This document shows positions 1 to 8,821 of a DNA stretch of 64,000 nt, piece after piece. The number at the start of each line of letters is the position of its first letter. Position 1 is the first letter of the stretch. The notes under the pieces were generated by a model that saw only the letters and a list, made by a program, of their open reading frames with translations, searched no databases and had not been told where the DNA came from. The position numbers and the translations under genes are program-made. This stretch comes from Armatimonas rosea (lineage in GTDB: Bacteria > Armatimonadota > Armatimonadia > Armatimonadales > Armatimonadaceae), in assembly GCF_014202505.1 (NCBI RefSeq), contig NZ_JACHGW010000006.1, positions 62,001-126,000 of the forward strand, in the 5' to 3' direction.

Positions 1-1
1 C

Positions 2-1591
2 TTCGATACCTTGGTCTCCGGCCTCAACGCAGGCTCCCAGATCAGGATTCGCACCGCCGACCGCTACCTCTACTGCTACTACACCAGCCGGGGCAACGCT
101 CCCGAGGTCTGTGTGTTCGACGGCCGCACCTCCACCCGGGGCGCGATCCTGGCCTACGGGACGCTGGCAAGCTCGACCGAAGACGCCGTGATGGTCCTCG
201 ATACGGGGCTGACCGATGGCGTGGCACGCGACCTGGTGCTCGGCGTGGGGGGCGTGCCTCCTGCCTCAATTGGCACGGAGGGCACTGGACTCCTGACTCT
301 GGGAGCGGACTGGCCCATCGCGGCGAGCCTGGGGACCTCGCTGACCGTAACGGCCAAGCCCAGCGTTCCCGCCTTCAACCAGAGCTCTAAGAGCTGGCCC
401 AACCAGGTCGGCGTGCGCTTTGGCTGGCTCGTGGTGAACTTCGGCGTGGGGGGCTCCTCGCTCTCCGACTACGGTGGTCTGATCAGCGGCGGAGCGCCCA
501 ACGCTCTAGGCCGCGACCGTGAAGATGAGGTAGCCACTCTGGGCTCCTCAATCGTCCTGACGAACCACTACGTCAACGATGCCCACGCGGCCTCCCAAGG
601 CGCGGCGATCACCCCCACGATGTTTGGCGGGCAGATGCAGGCGCACCTGACGGCCCTGACCGCCATGCCCTTCGTCCAGAAGGTCTATGCCCTGGGTGGG
701 GAGACGGCCTACGAGAGCGGTCTGCGCTCCACGTGGCTCCCCAAGATCAGCCAGGCGGTGGCGGCGGTCAACACGGCCAACGGCGACACCCGGTGTACCT
801 ACCTCAGCACCGATGCCTTCTACGCCTCGGTCGATCTCTACGATGGCGTGCACCCGACGGTCGTTGGGGCCGACCAGATCGCCGACGGTGTGGAGACCGT
901 TCTGCGTGCCACGCTGGACAACACCCCGCCCGCTCTCCTGATCGCCAGCACGGACGAGGGGGGCGTGCAGGTCTCCCTGGGCTTCGATGAGGCGATGGCG
1001 AGCGGCTACGACGGCCTCACGGTCAAGATCAACGGAAGCGCCGCCAGCGTGCTCTCCTACGCCTGGAATGGGCAGAAGACCATCTTGACGCTCACGATGG
1101 CCCGGGGGATCACGAGCACCGATGTGGTGACCCTGGACTATGCGCCGGGCACTCTGACCGACTTTGCAGGCAATGCCCTGGCCTCATTCACTGGGCATTC
1201 GGTATCGAATAATTCCACCGTTAGTGGTGGCGGAGGTTCTGACGTGGCATTTATCGCGACCCCCATGGAGATCTCCTGGGCTGGCAAGTGCAAGTGCTCT
1301 GTGATCGAGCTGCGGGCCGGGGACTGTGTGCCCAAGCGTCTGCACCTGACCGATGCCAATGGAGCGCCCGTCTCCGTGGCGACCGGCACTCTGACCGCAA
1401 AGTTCGTGCAGGCAGGAGTGGTGAAGGTGCCGAGCCTCACGATCACCACCATCGTCGCCGACGAGGGATTCCTCAACGTGAAGCTCGACACGCGCACGGG
1501 CCTCACGGGAGTAGCGAGCTGCGACCTGGTGATCCAGTGGACGGATGGAACGACGGTGCTGCTCTTTGAGGCACCGGTGAGGATTGGATAA
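2..1591 (+). CDS. SGNH-hydrolase-like phage adhesin (5' partial)
   Basis: The frame is open from the first bases of the window, so the true start lies upstream. The middle part has SGNH/GDSL-type blocks: a glycine-rich GVGGSS, an Asn-containing TNHYVND and a block V DGVHP that supplies Asp and His. Block I (GDS) is not visible and may be off-window. A SwmB-like beta repeat follows (VTLDYAPGTLTDFAGN), then an SGGGGS linker and a C-terminal domain with two cysteines (CKC). That last domain matches the C-terminus of the 550-aa protein at 3479-5131 (RAGD..RLHLTDANGAPV against RGSK..RLNLVDADGTPV). Inference: a surface glycan-deacetylating or glycan-binding virion protein. Confidence 0.6.
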   Translation, partial: FDTLVSGLNAGSQIRIRTADRYLYCYYTSRGNAPEVCVFDGRTSTRGAILAYGTLASSTEDAVMVLDTGLTDGVARDLVLGVGGVPPASIGTEGTGLLTLGADWPIAASLGTSLTVTAKPSVPAFNQSSKSWPNQVGVRFGWLVVNFGVGGSSLSDYGGLISGGAPNALGRDREDEVATLGSSIVLTNHYVNDAHAASQGAAITPTMFGGQMQAHLTALTAMPFVQKVYALGGETAYESGLRSTWLPKISQAVAAVNTANGDTRCTYLSTDAFYASVDLYDGVHPTVVGADQIADGVETVLRATLDNTPPALLIASTDEGGVQVSLGFDEAMASGYDGLTVKINGSAASVLSYAWNGQKTILTLTMARGITSTDVVTLDYAPGTLTDFAGNALASFTGHSVSNNSTVSGGGGSDVAFIATPMEISWAGKCKCSVIELRAGDCVPKRLHLTDANGAPVSVATGTLTAKFVQAGVVKVPSLTITTIVADEGFLNVKLDTRTGLTGVASCDLVIQWTDGTTVLLFEAPVRIG

Positions 1592-1595
1592 CGAC

Positions 1596-2096
1596 ATGAC
1601 CACAGAACAACTACGAGCTCTGATCGAGAGCGATCCCGAGGCGCTGGAGCTGGCCCAGGCGGGCAATGACAGCGGGTGTGCAGAGCGCCTCTCGGAGATC
1701 GCGCCCAAGGTGATCGGCCCGGATAAGTTCATCCACGGTATGGACCTAGTGTCGGCTTTTGCCGACCCTGCCGTGGGAGCCGAGGCCTGGGCCAAGCTCA
1801 AGGCAGCGGCCCCCTCAAATGCTGTCGTGGCCCTCGCCGTCGAGTACATGGGGCCGTCTTCCGTGCGCGGTCTCAACATCGCCGACCAGCGCTCTCTGGC
1901 TATGTGCGATCAGCTCCGGCAGCTCGGCGTGTGGAATCAGGCCCAGTGCGATGGCGTGAAGGCGCTCGGCATGGTGGCGCAGACCATCACCGCCGACCAA
2001 GTAAGCGAGGCGATGGCACCTGACCGGGCGATGTTCCGCGACGAAGGCGACGCCGATTCGCCTTGGTTTGTACCAGTAGAGGGAGGGGGTGAATAG
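1596..2096 (+). CDS. hypothetical phage structural-module protein
   Basis: A 166-aa protein starting at ATG 1596, five bases after the previous stop. A TTG at 1584 is in frame but less likely. It is acidic and largely helical in appearance (MTTEQLRALIESDPEALELAQ) and no family is recognised. Tight packing with its neighbours shows that it belongs to the virion operon. It ends in GGE, as does the next small protein. Confidence 0.6.
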   Translation: MTTEQLRALIESDPEALELAQAGNDSGCAERLSEIAPKVIGPDKFIHGMDLVSAFADPAVGAEAWAKLKAAAPSNAVVALAVEYMGPSSVRGLNIADQRSLAMCDQLRQLGVWNQAQCDGVKALGMVAQTITADQVSEAMAPDRAMFRDEGDADSPWFVPVEGGGE

Positions 2097-2097
2097 G

Positions 2098-2217
2098 ATG
2101 AAGAAAGTTTACGTGACTCAGGATACTGATGGGTGGACAAGAGTGGTTGTTGTTGGCTCTGGCACGATCACCGTTGAAGATGTAGACAAGGCGCTGAAGA
2201 AGCAGGGAGGCGAGTAG
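2098..2217 (+). CDS. 39-aa small phage protein
   Basis: ATG at 2098 lies one base after the previous TAG, and TAG 2215-2217 lies one base before the next ATG. The product begins MKKVYVTQDTDGWTRVVVVG and ends KKQGGE. It is a short beta-strand-rich peptide with an acidic tail and no recognised family. The perfect fit between two stop/start pairs supports a real gene. Its last three codons repeat the GGE ending of the upstream gene with different third bases. Confidence 0.55.
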   Translation: MKKVYVTQDTDGWTRVVVVGSGTITVEDVDKALKKQGGE

Positions 2218-2218
2218 T

Positions 2219-2650
2219 ATGGCAAAAGGCACATGGTCTGCACTTGGGACAGTGACCACGGTACTGTCCACCGGGCTCAACTCGCTCGCCAGCAACGCCT
2301 CGGCGATCTCCAACTCGTACACGACCTCGGGCTGGATGCTGGCTAGGGTCACCCTCACGATCTCCTACGCTGTCGCGCCGACCGCCAACACGAGCATCGA
2401 CCTGTTTGCCATCCAGAGTAGCGATGGTGGCACGACCTGGAGCGATGGGAGCGGGAGCGTGACTCCTACCGCGGGTCTCATTAAATCCTTTGGTCTACGG
2501 GCCGTGACGGGGGCGCAGGTGCTCGTTGATACCGTGATGATCCCTCCCGGCCCGATCAAGTTCTTGGCGCGGAGCAATGGCGTGGGCCAGACAGCGGCGG
2601 CCTCTGGCAACACCATCACCATCGAGACCGTCACGGTGGATATGACCTAG
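2219..2650 (+). CDS. hypothetical virion protein
   Basis: A 143-aa protein rich in Ser, Thr, Ala and Val with alternating hydrophobic patterns typical of a beta-sandwich virion protein. A stretch IQSSDGGTTWSDGSG resembles a single Asp-box turn. ATG 2219 follows the preceding stop by one base. No family is recognised. The position between adhesin-like genes suggests a minor structural protein. Confidence 0.55.
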   Translation: MAKGTWSALGTVTTVLSTGLNSLASNASAISNSYTTSGWMLARVTLTISYAVAPTANTSIDLFAIQSSDGGTTWSDGSGSVTPTAGLIKSFGLRAVTGAQVLVDTVMIPPGPIKFLARSNGVGQTAAASGNTITIETVTVDMT

Positions 2651-2652
2651 CC

Positions 2653-3474
2653 ATGATGCGCATTCCTGACATCTTGGGGCCGATCAACACGCTCGTGCCG
2701 CTCAACCGCAGCCACTGGCTCAACGAGAAGCGCTTGGCCTGGTGGCTCTCCCTGCCCAGCCAGAGCGGCGGCAGAGAGTTTCGAGATCTGTGCGGCCTCA
2801 ACAACGCCACGCTGACGAACATGGGCAACACGAGCAACGGCTGGCGGTTTGACACTCCCCGGCCTGGTGCTCTTGGCCCTGCCATCCTCTGTGATGGGAG
2901 CGCGGGGTATCTCTCTGTAGGCTCTCCTGCCGCCCTTAAATTGCAGCCGCCCTTCACAATCGCGGCATGGATTCGCACCCCACACAGCGCCGATTACAAT
3001 TGCGCGATTGCCAATACGACCGCGTTTAATAACAACGCGACATCGTACTCAATCGTAGTGCAGGCAAACGGCTCTGTGTACGCAGATAGGGGGTCGTCGG
3101 GGCCGGTTTCTAGCGCAGCCGGGGTGATTCCGGCAAATACCTGGTGTAGAGTCGCGGTTGTCTACGATACGAGTGCGACAACGATCTATGTCAACGGTCA
3201 GCAGGTTGCGACCGGTGCGGCGGCTCCTACCCTTTCGTACTCTGGCAGTTTGCAGCTGGGAGCCTACGTGGCAGGCGGCGGCAGGTTCAACGGCCTTATC
3301 GACGATCTATCGGTCTTAGGGCGAGCGTTCTCGGCAAGGGACATGGCTGAGGAGTACTGGCTGTCGCTGACGGGATACTTCGGCGTGCTTAATCGCTTCG
3401 GCCTCCCGCTCAACTCTACCTCGTCTTGGTTCCCGTGGTATCGCCGCGGCGATCTACTGCTCAAGGGGCTCTGA
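2653..3474 (+). CDS. LamG/concanavalin-like phage protein
   Basis: A 273-aa protein with a laminin-G-like jelly roll at about residues 85-235. Its key strings are FTIAAWIRT near the domain start, WCRVAVVYDTSATTIYVNGQ in the middle and FNGLIDDLSVLGRAFSA at the end, the usual closing motif of LamG_3 domains. Such domains bind glycans in tail fibres and host-contact proteins. ATG 2653 follows the previous stop by two bases; ATG 2656 is the alternative. Inference: receptor-binding or decoration protein. Confidence 0.65.
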   Translation: MMRIPDILGPINTLVPLNRSHWLNEKRLAWWLSLPSQSGGREFRDLCGLNNATLTNMGNTSNGWRFDTPRPGALGPAILCDGSAGYLSVGSPAALKLQPPFTIAAWIRTPHSADYNCAIANTTAFNNNATSYSIVVQANGSVYADRGSSGPVSSAAGVIPANTWCRVAVVYDTSATTIYVNGQQVATGAAAPTLSYSGSLQLGAYVAGGGRFNGLIDDLSVLGRAFSARDMAEEYWLSLTGYFGVLNRFGLPLNSTSSWFPWYRRGDLLLKGL

Positions 3475-3478
3475 AATT

Positions 3479-5131
3479 ATGGGATACGCAATCCAACAAG
3501 GCAACACCACCATCCCGATGGTTTTCTTCATGCAGGACTCTGCGGCAACGCGACGCCTGGGAAAGACCGGACTGGTGGCTGGCGGGACCCTCGCAGTCAA
3601 GATCTCCAAAAACGGTGGCACGCAAGCAGCTCCAGCGGGGGCGATCACCGAGATCGGGGACGGCTACTACAGGATCGCCCCAAACGCCACGGACGCCAAC
3701 ACCCTAGGGTCGATTGCACTGATTGCCACCGCGACCGGTGCTGATCCGTGTGACGACGTTTTTCTGGTTGTGGCCTACAACCCGTTCGCCGTCGCCGACC
3801 TGGGGTTGACTAACCTCAATGCAACCATTGCCTCACGTGCGGCCCCTGGGGATGCCATGGCCCTGACTGGCGGCGAGCGCACCACACTCCTGGGGGTCTT
3901 CCAGGGAGTGGGGACGTACCTGAAATCGCTCTACGACGGCCTGTCGGGTCGGTACGCCTATCTCGACAACCTCAACATTGGTGGCCCGGTCGCCTCCAAT
4001 GCCTCGATCCTGGCGATCAACCAGAGTGCCAGTCGGCGCATCGTCGTCGCCTGCGTGGGGCAGATGGAGCGCCCGGAATCGGGGAGCAATACGTTCACGG
4101 TCGAGGTTCGTACCTACGACGGGGACGGAGCCGTGGTCGATGCAGATGCCACCCCGACGATCGTGCCCCAAGGCAAGACCTCCGGGTCTCTGGCGGCCAA
4201 CCTCAGCGCAGTCACCCGTGTGAGTGCCGGACTCTACCGGGCAACCTACACCGTGGCGAGCGCGGCGACACTGGAGGAGATCCGCTTCGATGCCAGCGCG
4301 ACCGTAGCGACCGAGGTTTTTACGCTCTCGGCCTACTCACAGGCAGTGGACTTCGTAGCGGCGAACTTCAGCGCGACCGACCGGGCGAACCTGACCAGCG
4401 CGGCCTCGGATGCGGCGGCGGCAAAGACAGCGGCGCAAGCGGCTCAGGCCCGTGCCGAGCTTGCCCTCCCCGCATTCGCACCCGGCAACGCCAGCGGAGT
4501 GCCTCGCGTCTCCGACTTGCCTGCTGCAGCTCCTACCGTCTCGGCGATCTCCGACCGAATCGAGCGTAGCGGTGGCCCTCTGGCACTCACCCAAGCAAGT
4601 GCCTCCAGTGCCGACGGGAAGCTCACGCCCGGCTTTACCAACATGGTCACCCGCTTCCTGACCATGATCGAGAGCTACTCTGGCGGCACGCTCTGGCGCT
4701 TCGTCACGGGGGCACTCTCCCAGGCAGGTGGAGGCGGGGGCAGCGCTGGCACGCAGCTGATCTCTCTCCCGCTGCGCATCGTGCTTGCCTCGGGGGAGGG
4801 CTGCGAGGACTGCCAGAGCGATAGGCTCACGCTCACCCGTGGCTCCAAGCTCGATGTCCGGCTCAACCTGGTCGATGCCGACGGCACACCTGTCCCGACC
4901 ACGGGGACGACGCTCTCGGGCAAGCTGACCACCATGCGGGGCGCGCTCATCGTGGCTCTGGCAGACGGCACTGTGGTCGAGACGCTTGGGAGTGAGGGGC
5001 AGCTCACGGTGTCGCCACTGGACACCAGCATCTCCGAGCTGGCGGGCATTAACCAGTTCAAGCTGGTCATCACAAGGGGCAACGGTGCGGCAGATGTGCA
5101 ATCCGGCGAGATCATCGTCGGGCTGGAATAG
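3479..5131 (+). CDS. phage fibre/baseplate protein with BppU-like ends
   Basis: A 550-aa modular virion protein. The N-terminal 100 residues look like a beta-sandwich attachment domain. A helical Ala-rich stretch at about 300-330 may be a trimeric stalk. A GGGGGS linker at about 420 precedes a C-terminal domain beginning with a CEDC pair. That domain, including DVRLNLVDADGTPV, is shared with the first gene of the window and resembles BppU/tail-fibre attachment domains. Two proteins with one interchangeable tip suggest alternative or stacked receptor-binding modules. Confidence 0.55.
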   Translation: MGYAIQQGNTTIPMVFFMQDSAATRRLGKTGLVAGGTLAVKISKNGGTQAAPAGAITEIGDGYYRIAPNATDANTLGSIALIATATGADPCDDVFLVVAYNPFAVADLGLTNLNATIASRAAPGDAMALTGGERTTLLGVFQGVGTYLKSLYDGLSGRYAYLDNLNIGGPVASNASILAINQSASRRIVVACVGQMERPESGSNTFTVEVRTYDGDGAVVDADATPTIVPQGKTSGSLAANLSAVTRVSAGLYRATYTVASAATLEEIRFDASATVATEVFTLSAYSQAVDFVAANFSATDRANLTSAASDAAAAKTAAQAAQARAELALPAFAPGNASGVPRVSDLPAAAPTVSAISDRIERSGGPLALTQASASSADGKLTPGFTNMVTRFLTMIESYSGGTLWRFVTGALSQAGGGGGSAGTQLISLPLRIVLASGEGCEDCQSDRLTLTRGSKLDVRLNLVDADGTPVPTTGTTLSGKLTTMRGALIVALADGTVVETLGSEGQLTVSPLDTSISELAGINQFKLVITRGNGAADVQSGEIIVGLE

Positions 5132-5141
5132 GAAAAGATAT

Positions 5142-5654
5142 ATGGCATCGTATACAGACTGGGCACGGATGGCGCTGACGGGGACCAGTACAAGCACTGT
5201 ACCGGCGACGGCAGATATCGAGATGCTGGGTGAGGTTGTTGAGCCACGCCTTAACAACCAGTTTCCCACTCAGCTGAGTGGGGCACCTGGATCGCTCTCG
5301 AGTAGCGATCTTGCTGCCTACAATCAAGCCGTTGGTCTCTGCATCGCGGCACTTTTGATCACCACACCTGCGGGCCTCGCATGGCTCCGCTACGTGACGA
5401 GCAAGAAGCAGGGGCCGATTACGAATGGCTACGAGGGAACCACGATGACGCCTGCCCAGGCCCAGGAGTTTCTGCTCGGCCAGGCCAATGTCGCGCTCCG
5501 CCAGATCAGCACGATTCGTGAGCTTATCGCCGCAGCGCCCCCGGCTCCGCTCTTTGGCACGGTCGCAACCCGTAGCCGTGTGCCGGGTATCAGCCTGACG
5601 GAGATCATGCTCGGCGGCAATGTCGCTCTTGGCGAGGGTACTCCCAATGGTTGA
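5142..5654 (+). CDS. hypothetical virion protein
   Basis: A 170-aa protein starting at ATG 5142 (MASYTDWARMALTG). A longer upstream reading frame only shadows the previous gene. It has an N-terminal beta-type part and a helical C-terminus (ANVALRQISTIRELIAAA). No family is recognised. It overlaps the next gene by eight bases, which suggests translational coupling. Confidence 0.55.
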   Translation: MASYTDWARMALTGTSTSTVPATADIEMLGEVVEPRLNNQFPTQLSGAPGSLSSSDLAAYNQAVGLCIAALLITTPAGLAWLRYVTSKKQGPITNGYEGTTMTPAQAQEFLLGQANVALRQISTIRELIAAAPPAPLFGTVATRSRVPGISLTEIMLGGNVALGEGTPNG

Positions 5655-5976
5655 GCCTACTCACCAGATCCGCGTTGGTAAAGAGTGCGTGCTAGGCCAA
5701 CTCACGCCCCTGCCGCAGGGCTCCCAGCTCGGCGCTCAGACCGGCGTCGGACAGATCGAGAGGGCGCACCAGCTCCTGGTCAACCTGGAGGACGAGCAGC
5801 ACTTCCCCGATGGCACAGTCTTCACCGTGGGCCGACGCTCGTTTCGGGTCGCTGCGCCTGGCCTGATCTGGGATGCAGACCCGGAGACCTCCTGCGCTGA
5901 GATTCTCTGCCAAGCTCTCACGGGCGGCAAGGCGGGGGACATGAACACCGTCGTCGATAAGTTGGCAGGAGCATAA
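5647..5976 (+). CDS. hypothetical head-tail region protein
   Basis: A 109-aa protein starting at ATG 5647 inside the end of the previous gene. It contains a compact beta domain (DGTVFTVGRRSFRVAAPGLIW) and a short helical tail ending LAGA. Size and position before the terminator-like gene fit a small connector protein; this is inference only. Its last codons GGA GCA TAA are echoed 12 bases downstream as GGA GCG TAA. Confidence 0.5.
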   Translation: MVEPTHQIRVGKECVLGQLTPLPQGSQLGAQTGVGQIERAHQLLVNLEDEQHFPDGTVFTVGRRSFRVAAPGLIWDADPETSCAEILCQALTGGKAGDMNTVVDKLAGA

Positions 5977-5978
5977 CA

Positions 5979-5996
5979 ATGGAAACAGGAGCGTAA
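5979..5996 (+). other. micro-ORF echoing the upstream C-terminus
   Basis: ATG GAA ACA GGA GCG TAA encodes METGA. It sits two bases after the stop of a gene ending GA and four bases before the next ATG. The last two codons and the stop repeat the upstream ending with one synonymous change. The -1 frame is open from before the main stop through this TAA. Confidence 0.4.
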
Positions 5997-6000
5997 GATC

Positions 6001-6966
6001 ATGGGCAATCCCTTCCCAGCTTTCCATGCCGGACTTCGGGCCGCGATCTCCGCGACCTGGCCCGATATCCAGAGCGGCAGCGACCAGCCGATCTATAGGT
6101 TCGGACAGCGGGCGCGCATCGCCTGGAAAGCCATCTTGGAGCAGGCCAACAACCAATACCCCTACGCGGTGATTTTCCTCTCTGATGTCCCGCAGGCCAC
6201 AAGCTGGGGGCTAAATAATACGATCTGGACGCCGCGTGTGGAGATCTTCTACATCACCAAAGCGGTCGCCAGTGAGCCTGACATGAGCGCTTACCTAGAG
6301 GAGCAGCTGATGGCACTGCGCCAGACGCTCCTCACCTGGTCCACGGGCTTTCAGTTCGCCTACGATGCCTCCATCGAGGTCGGGACTGCCAGCGCGGTGC
6401 AGCAGGCACTCCTCGCCGAGAACATGGACCTCTTTGTCGGCTCGATCGCCTTCGATGTGCGAGTGAGTGACAGTGGAGATAGCCAGCTTCTCTTCTTCGA
6501 TCCGCGCCAGCTCTCGGTGTGCAAGCTGGAGCCCTTCACCCTCACGACCAATGCCGGAGTCACTACGGCCACGACAAACACAGGGGCCGCGGTGGATCTG
6601 CTGACCATGGTCGATGCCATCGCCTACAACCCGACCCAGACCGTCAGTGACTATGCCAACGAAGACGCTCCGATCATGGACTATCGGAGCGGGGGCAAGA
6701 ACGACTTCACCCTCTCGATTGGGGCCATCGACGGGCAGGGGCGCTCCCAGCCTCTCATGGACCTCTGGCACCAAGGGAAAGACGCGCTCAAGTTCTCCCT
6801 GCGTGCCAAGAACCTCGACGGCACCGATGGCAAGTGGCTCATTCTCGTAGGCATCCCCGCGACCCTTAAGAATGGCGTGGTGGCAGGCAAGAGTGCGACC
6901 TTTATGACTTTCAAGCCCACCTGGGGCGTGATGCCGTACTGGGGCATGACCCCGCCGGCACTGTGA
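6001..6966 (+). CDS. tail-terminator-like protein, two domains
   Basis: A 321-aa protein. The first about 165 residues (FHAGLRAAISATWPDIQ to FVGSIAFDVRVSDSG) have the length and alternating helix/strand look of siphophage tail terminator or completion proteins. The second half (about 170-321) looks like a separate beta domain with WHQGKDALKFSLRAKN, possibly tube-like. A fusion of terminator and tube-like domains would be unusual. ATG 6001 follows a short micro-ORF. Assignment rests on gene order as much as on sequence. Confidence 0.4.
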   Translation: MGNPFPAFHAGLRAAISATWPDIQSGSDQPIYRFGQRARIAWKAILEQANNQYPYAVIFLSDVPQATSWGLNNTIWTPRVEIFYITKAVASEPDMSAYLEEQLMALRQTLLTWSTGFQFAYDASIEVGTASAVQQALLAENMDLFVGSIAFDVRVSDSGDSQLLFFDPRQLSVCKLEPFTLTTNAGVTTATTNTGAAVDLLTMVDAIAYNPTQTVSDYANEDAPIMDYRSGGKNDFTLSIGAIDGQGRSQPLMDLWHQGKDALKFSLRAKNLDGTDGKWLILVGIPATLKNGVVAGKSATFMTFKPTWGVMPYWGMTPPAL

Positions 6967-6986
6967 GCAAAGCTACCAAGCTTTGC
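6967..6986 (+). repeat. tetraloop palindrome after a stop codon
   Basis: GCAAAGCT-ACCA-AGCTTTGC is a perfect 8-bp stem starting directly after the TGA of the preceding gene. It has no T-run, so it is not a standard terminator. It belongs to a small family of similar elements in this prophage (20385, 20475, 32772). Confidence 0.6.
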
Positions 6987-7006
6987 AGGAGAAAGACTCT
7001 AGCGAT

Positions 7007-7483
7007 ATGAGTGCACCCGCACGAGTACTTACCCGCCTCCAGGAGCTCGCCCAGGCGGCGGAGAGCTACCCTGAGCGCCTCGCCCGCGCGATCGTGGACG
7101 CCGAGCAGGAGAGCCTCGACGACATCGAGGCGGAGTTCAGACGCCGGAGCGAGGGGACGCTGACCTACTCCGACCTGCGCCGCATGGGCCACCCCTACGC
7201 GCGTCGAGACCCACAGACCCCACTCGATCCCGCCATGCTAAACACCCACAGCGGGGAGCTGCTGGCGGGCTACGAGCAAGAGTCCATCGAGGCTGATGAT
7301 GAGGGTACCAGCGGGATGGTCTTCAACGACTCGGAGCACGCCCACCGGATCATGTCCGGGGGCAAGGGGGACAGCCTGATGGTCGAAAGGCCAATCGTCG
7401 AAGCGGTCGAGGACTTTATCGAAGCGCCCAGGCGAGAGCGCCTTCAGAGGGCGCAGCAGAGTGTGCTCAGTCGGATGGTCTGA
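7007..7483 (+). CDS. HK97 gp10-like minor tail/connector protein
   Basis: A 158-aa protein starting at ATG 7007. The N-terminal half is a charged helix (RLQELAQAAESYPERLARAI). The second half has a gp10-like core (LNTHSGELLAGYEQE, EHAHRIMSGG) and a charged helical end. HK97 gp10-like proteins sit at the head-tail joint, and this gene lies between terminator-like and tube-like genes. Family call is tentative. AGGAG at 6987 is far from the ATG, so an earlier TTG at 6983 cannot be excluded. Confidence 0.45.
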   Translation: MSAPARVLTRLQELAQAAESYPERLARAIVDAEQESLDDIEAEFRRRSEGTLTYSDLRRMGHPYARRDPQTPLDPAMLNTHSGELLAGYEQESIEADDEGTSGMVFNDSEHAHRIMSGGKGDSLMVERPIVEAVEDFIEAPRRERLQRAQQSVLSRMV

Positions 7484-7490
7484 GCCAAGC

Positions 7491-7510
7491 CCTGAGGTGC
7501 GAACCTCAGG
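7491..7510 (+). repeat. tetraloop palindrome between genes
   Basis: CCTGAGGT-GCGA-ACCTCAGG is a perfect 8-bp stem with a GNRA-type loop, eight bases after the previous stop. No T-run follows; the next Shine-Dalgarno (AAAGGAA) lies eight bases downstream. Confidence 0.55.
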
Positions 7511-7527
7511 CACTGAAAGGAAACGAA

Positions 7528-7701
7528 ATGGCAGTCAAGAAGTATGCACTGTACCGCCGGGTCGCTCGCCGCGGCTTTGGGGGGCCGTGCGAGAAGAAGG
7601 TTATCGAAGTCGAAGAGGGCACCCAGCCCCAGGGCGCGATTGAAGTCGCGCCAGAGACCGAGCTGCAGGACTGGGCTCCTGTGGCGGAAGAAGGAGCATA
7701 G
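7528..7701 (+). CDS. 57-aa small phage protein
   Basis: ATG 7528 is preceded by AAAGGAAACGAA, a good ribosome binding site. The product begins MAVKKYALYRRVARRGFGG and ends in an acidic tail APVAEEGA. A basic N-terminus and acidic C-terminus are common in small head-tail proteins. The stop lies four bases before the next ATG. No family is recognised. Confidence 0.6.
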   Translation: MAVKKYALYRRVARRGFGGPCEKKVIEVEEGTQPQGAIEVAPETELQDWAPVAEEGA

Positions 7702-7705
7702 CTAA

Positions 7706-8227
7706 ATGGCACTGACACTCACCTCGTACCTGGTCCCCAACCAGATCACCTATGTCAAGATCACGCCGGGGACGCCCAACGCCTCGGGCGTGCTGGTCTT
7801 CGATAGCGCCAACATGCTCGATATCTCTGAGGCGGTTCTCAAGCGCTTCGTCTCGGTGGAGATGACCCCGATGCAGGAGCTAGAGCAAATCAACAATACC
7901 GACAGCTTTGTAAAAAATAATGTGGTCCAAGCTATTAGCTTCAACGCCACCATCCGCGAGCTGATCCCTTCCAATGTCCTCTCAGCGATTCAGCAGGTCT
8001 GCATGGGCTTCAGCTACGTGCGTGTTGAGGTCGGCTACGCTTCAGAGTTTGCCATTGGCACCACCGTGGTCAAGGCCGCGGTCGCGGGAGTCTGGGGCGA
8101 GGCAGGGGGCATCGGCGTGCAGGCTGGCCAGAACGTGAACTCGCTGACGATCCTCCCTGCAGGCAAGACCAGCGCCAACGGCACCGGATTCTGGGTCGGA
8201 CTTCTGGCAGGAACCATTCCCTTCTAA
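7706..8227 (+). CDS. putative major tail tube protein
   Basis: A 173-aa beta-rich protein (MALTLTSYLVPNQITYVKIT) lying directly upstream of the frameshifted chaperone and tape measure genes, which is the standard place of the tail tube protein in siphophages. Hydrophobic strands and a glycine-rich end (GTGFWVGLLAGTIPF) fit a tube subunit. The call rests on synteny; no motif proves it. Confidence 0.45.
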   Translation: MALTLTSYLVPNQITYVKITPGTPNASGVLVFDSANMLDISEAVLKRFVSVEMTPMQELEQINNTDSFVKNNVVQAISFNATIRELIPSNVLSAIQQVCMGFSYVRVEVGYASEFAIGTTVVKAAVAGVWGEAGGIGVQAGQNVNSLTILPAGKTSANGTGFWVGLLAGTIPF

Positions 8228-8236
8228 AAGGACGCT

Positions 8237-8821
8237 ATGAGCAAGCTACTCTCTCTCTTGCCTCAAGCCCAAGTCTTTGAGGAGACAAGGGCTTTCATTG
8301 ATTCCCGCTACCCGGACTCACCGGAGACGCTGGCCTTTCGCATCGTTCCCGGCCCTCTGCATGACATAGCTGTGCAAGATAAGAAAAACGAGTTACAGCA
8401 GCGCTTTGTCACTGCTGGCGAGGTTATCTCGCTTCCGGGTCAACCACCGCAGACAATCTCCTCGTCGATGTGTAAAACGCTAGCATTGCTCCTTGTGTGC
8501 CAATGCCCGCCTAAGGCAGATCAAACGGTATCAGGGGGCGTGACCGAAGACCTCACAGGGCTAGGCTGGAAGCCCTACACACTCGATACCTGGGTCGAGA
8601 TTGCTAATGGAAGCCCACAGGTTTTCTGGGCATCTGTAGCACTGGTGAGGCTCCTTGAGGCTCGTGCCGCTGGTCTCAAGACGCGGAGATCGTACGTCAG
8701 TCTGGCATATCAGCAGGAAATGCCAGAGGGTGCCAATGAAGACGACCTAGTGAGCCCGACGCTGGACGGGCTCATGGAGGAAGGTATCAAGACTCAAGAG
8801 GCTCTACAGGGAAACGAGTAG
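8237..8821 (+). CDS. tail assembly chaperone, short (G-like) product
   Basis: A 194-aa zero-frame product ending EALQGNE. Its position between the tube-like and tape measure genes, size, and a -1 frameshift signal at its last codons identify it as the G-type tail assembly chaperone, which keeps the tape measure protein soluble during tail assembly. Sequence similarity to known G proteins is not evident. The stop TAG 8819-8821 is bypassed in a fraction of ribosomes, giving the longer product annotated separately. Confidence 0.75.
   Translation: MSKLLSLLPQAQVFEETRAFIDSRYPDSPETLAFRIVPGPLHDIAVQDKKNELQQRFVTAGEVISLPGQPPQTISSSMCKTLALLLVCQCPPKADQTVSGGVTEDLTGLGWKPYTLDTWVEIANGSPQVFWASVALVRLLEARAAGLKTRRSYVSLAYQQEMPEGANEDDLVSPTLDGLMEEGIKTQEALQGNE

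Noticed and set aside
2088-2217. GGE echo (2088-2096 and 2206-2217) as part of the C-terminal echo set
   Set aside because: GGA/GGC/GAG codons at gene ends often simply provide the next ribosome site, and the copies are 40 codons apart, so chance is a sufficient explanation.
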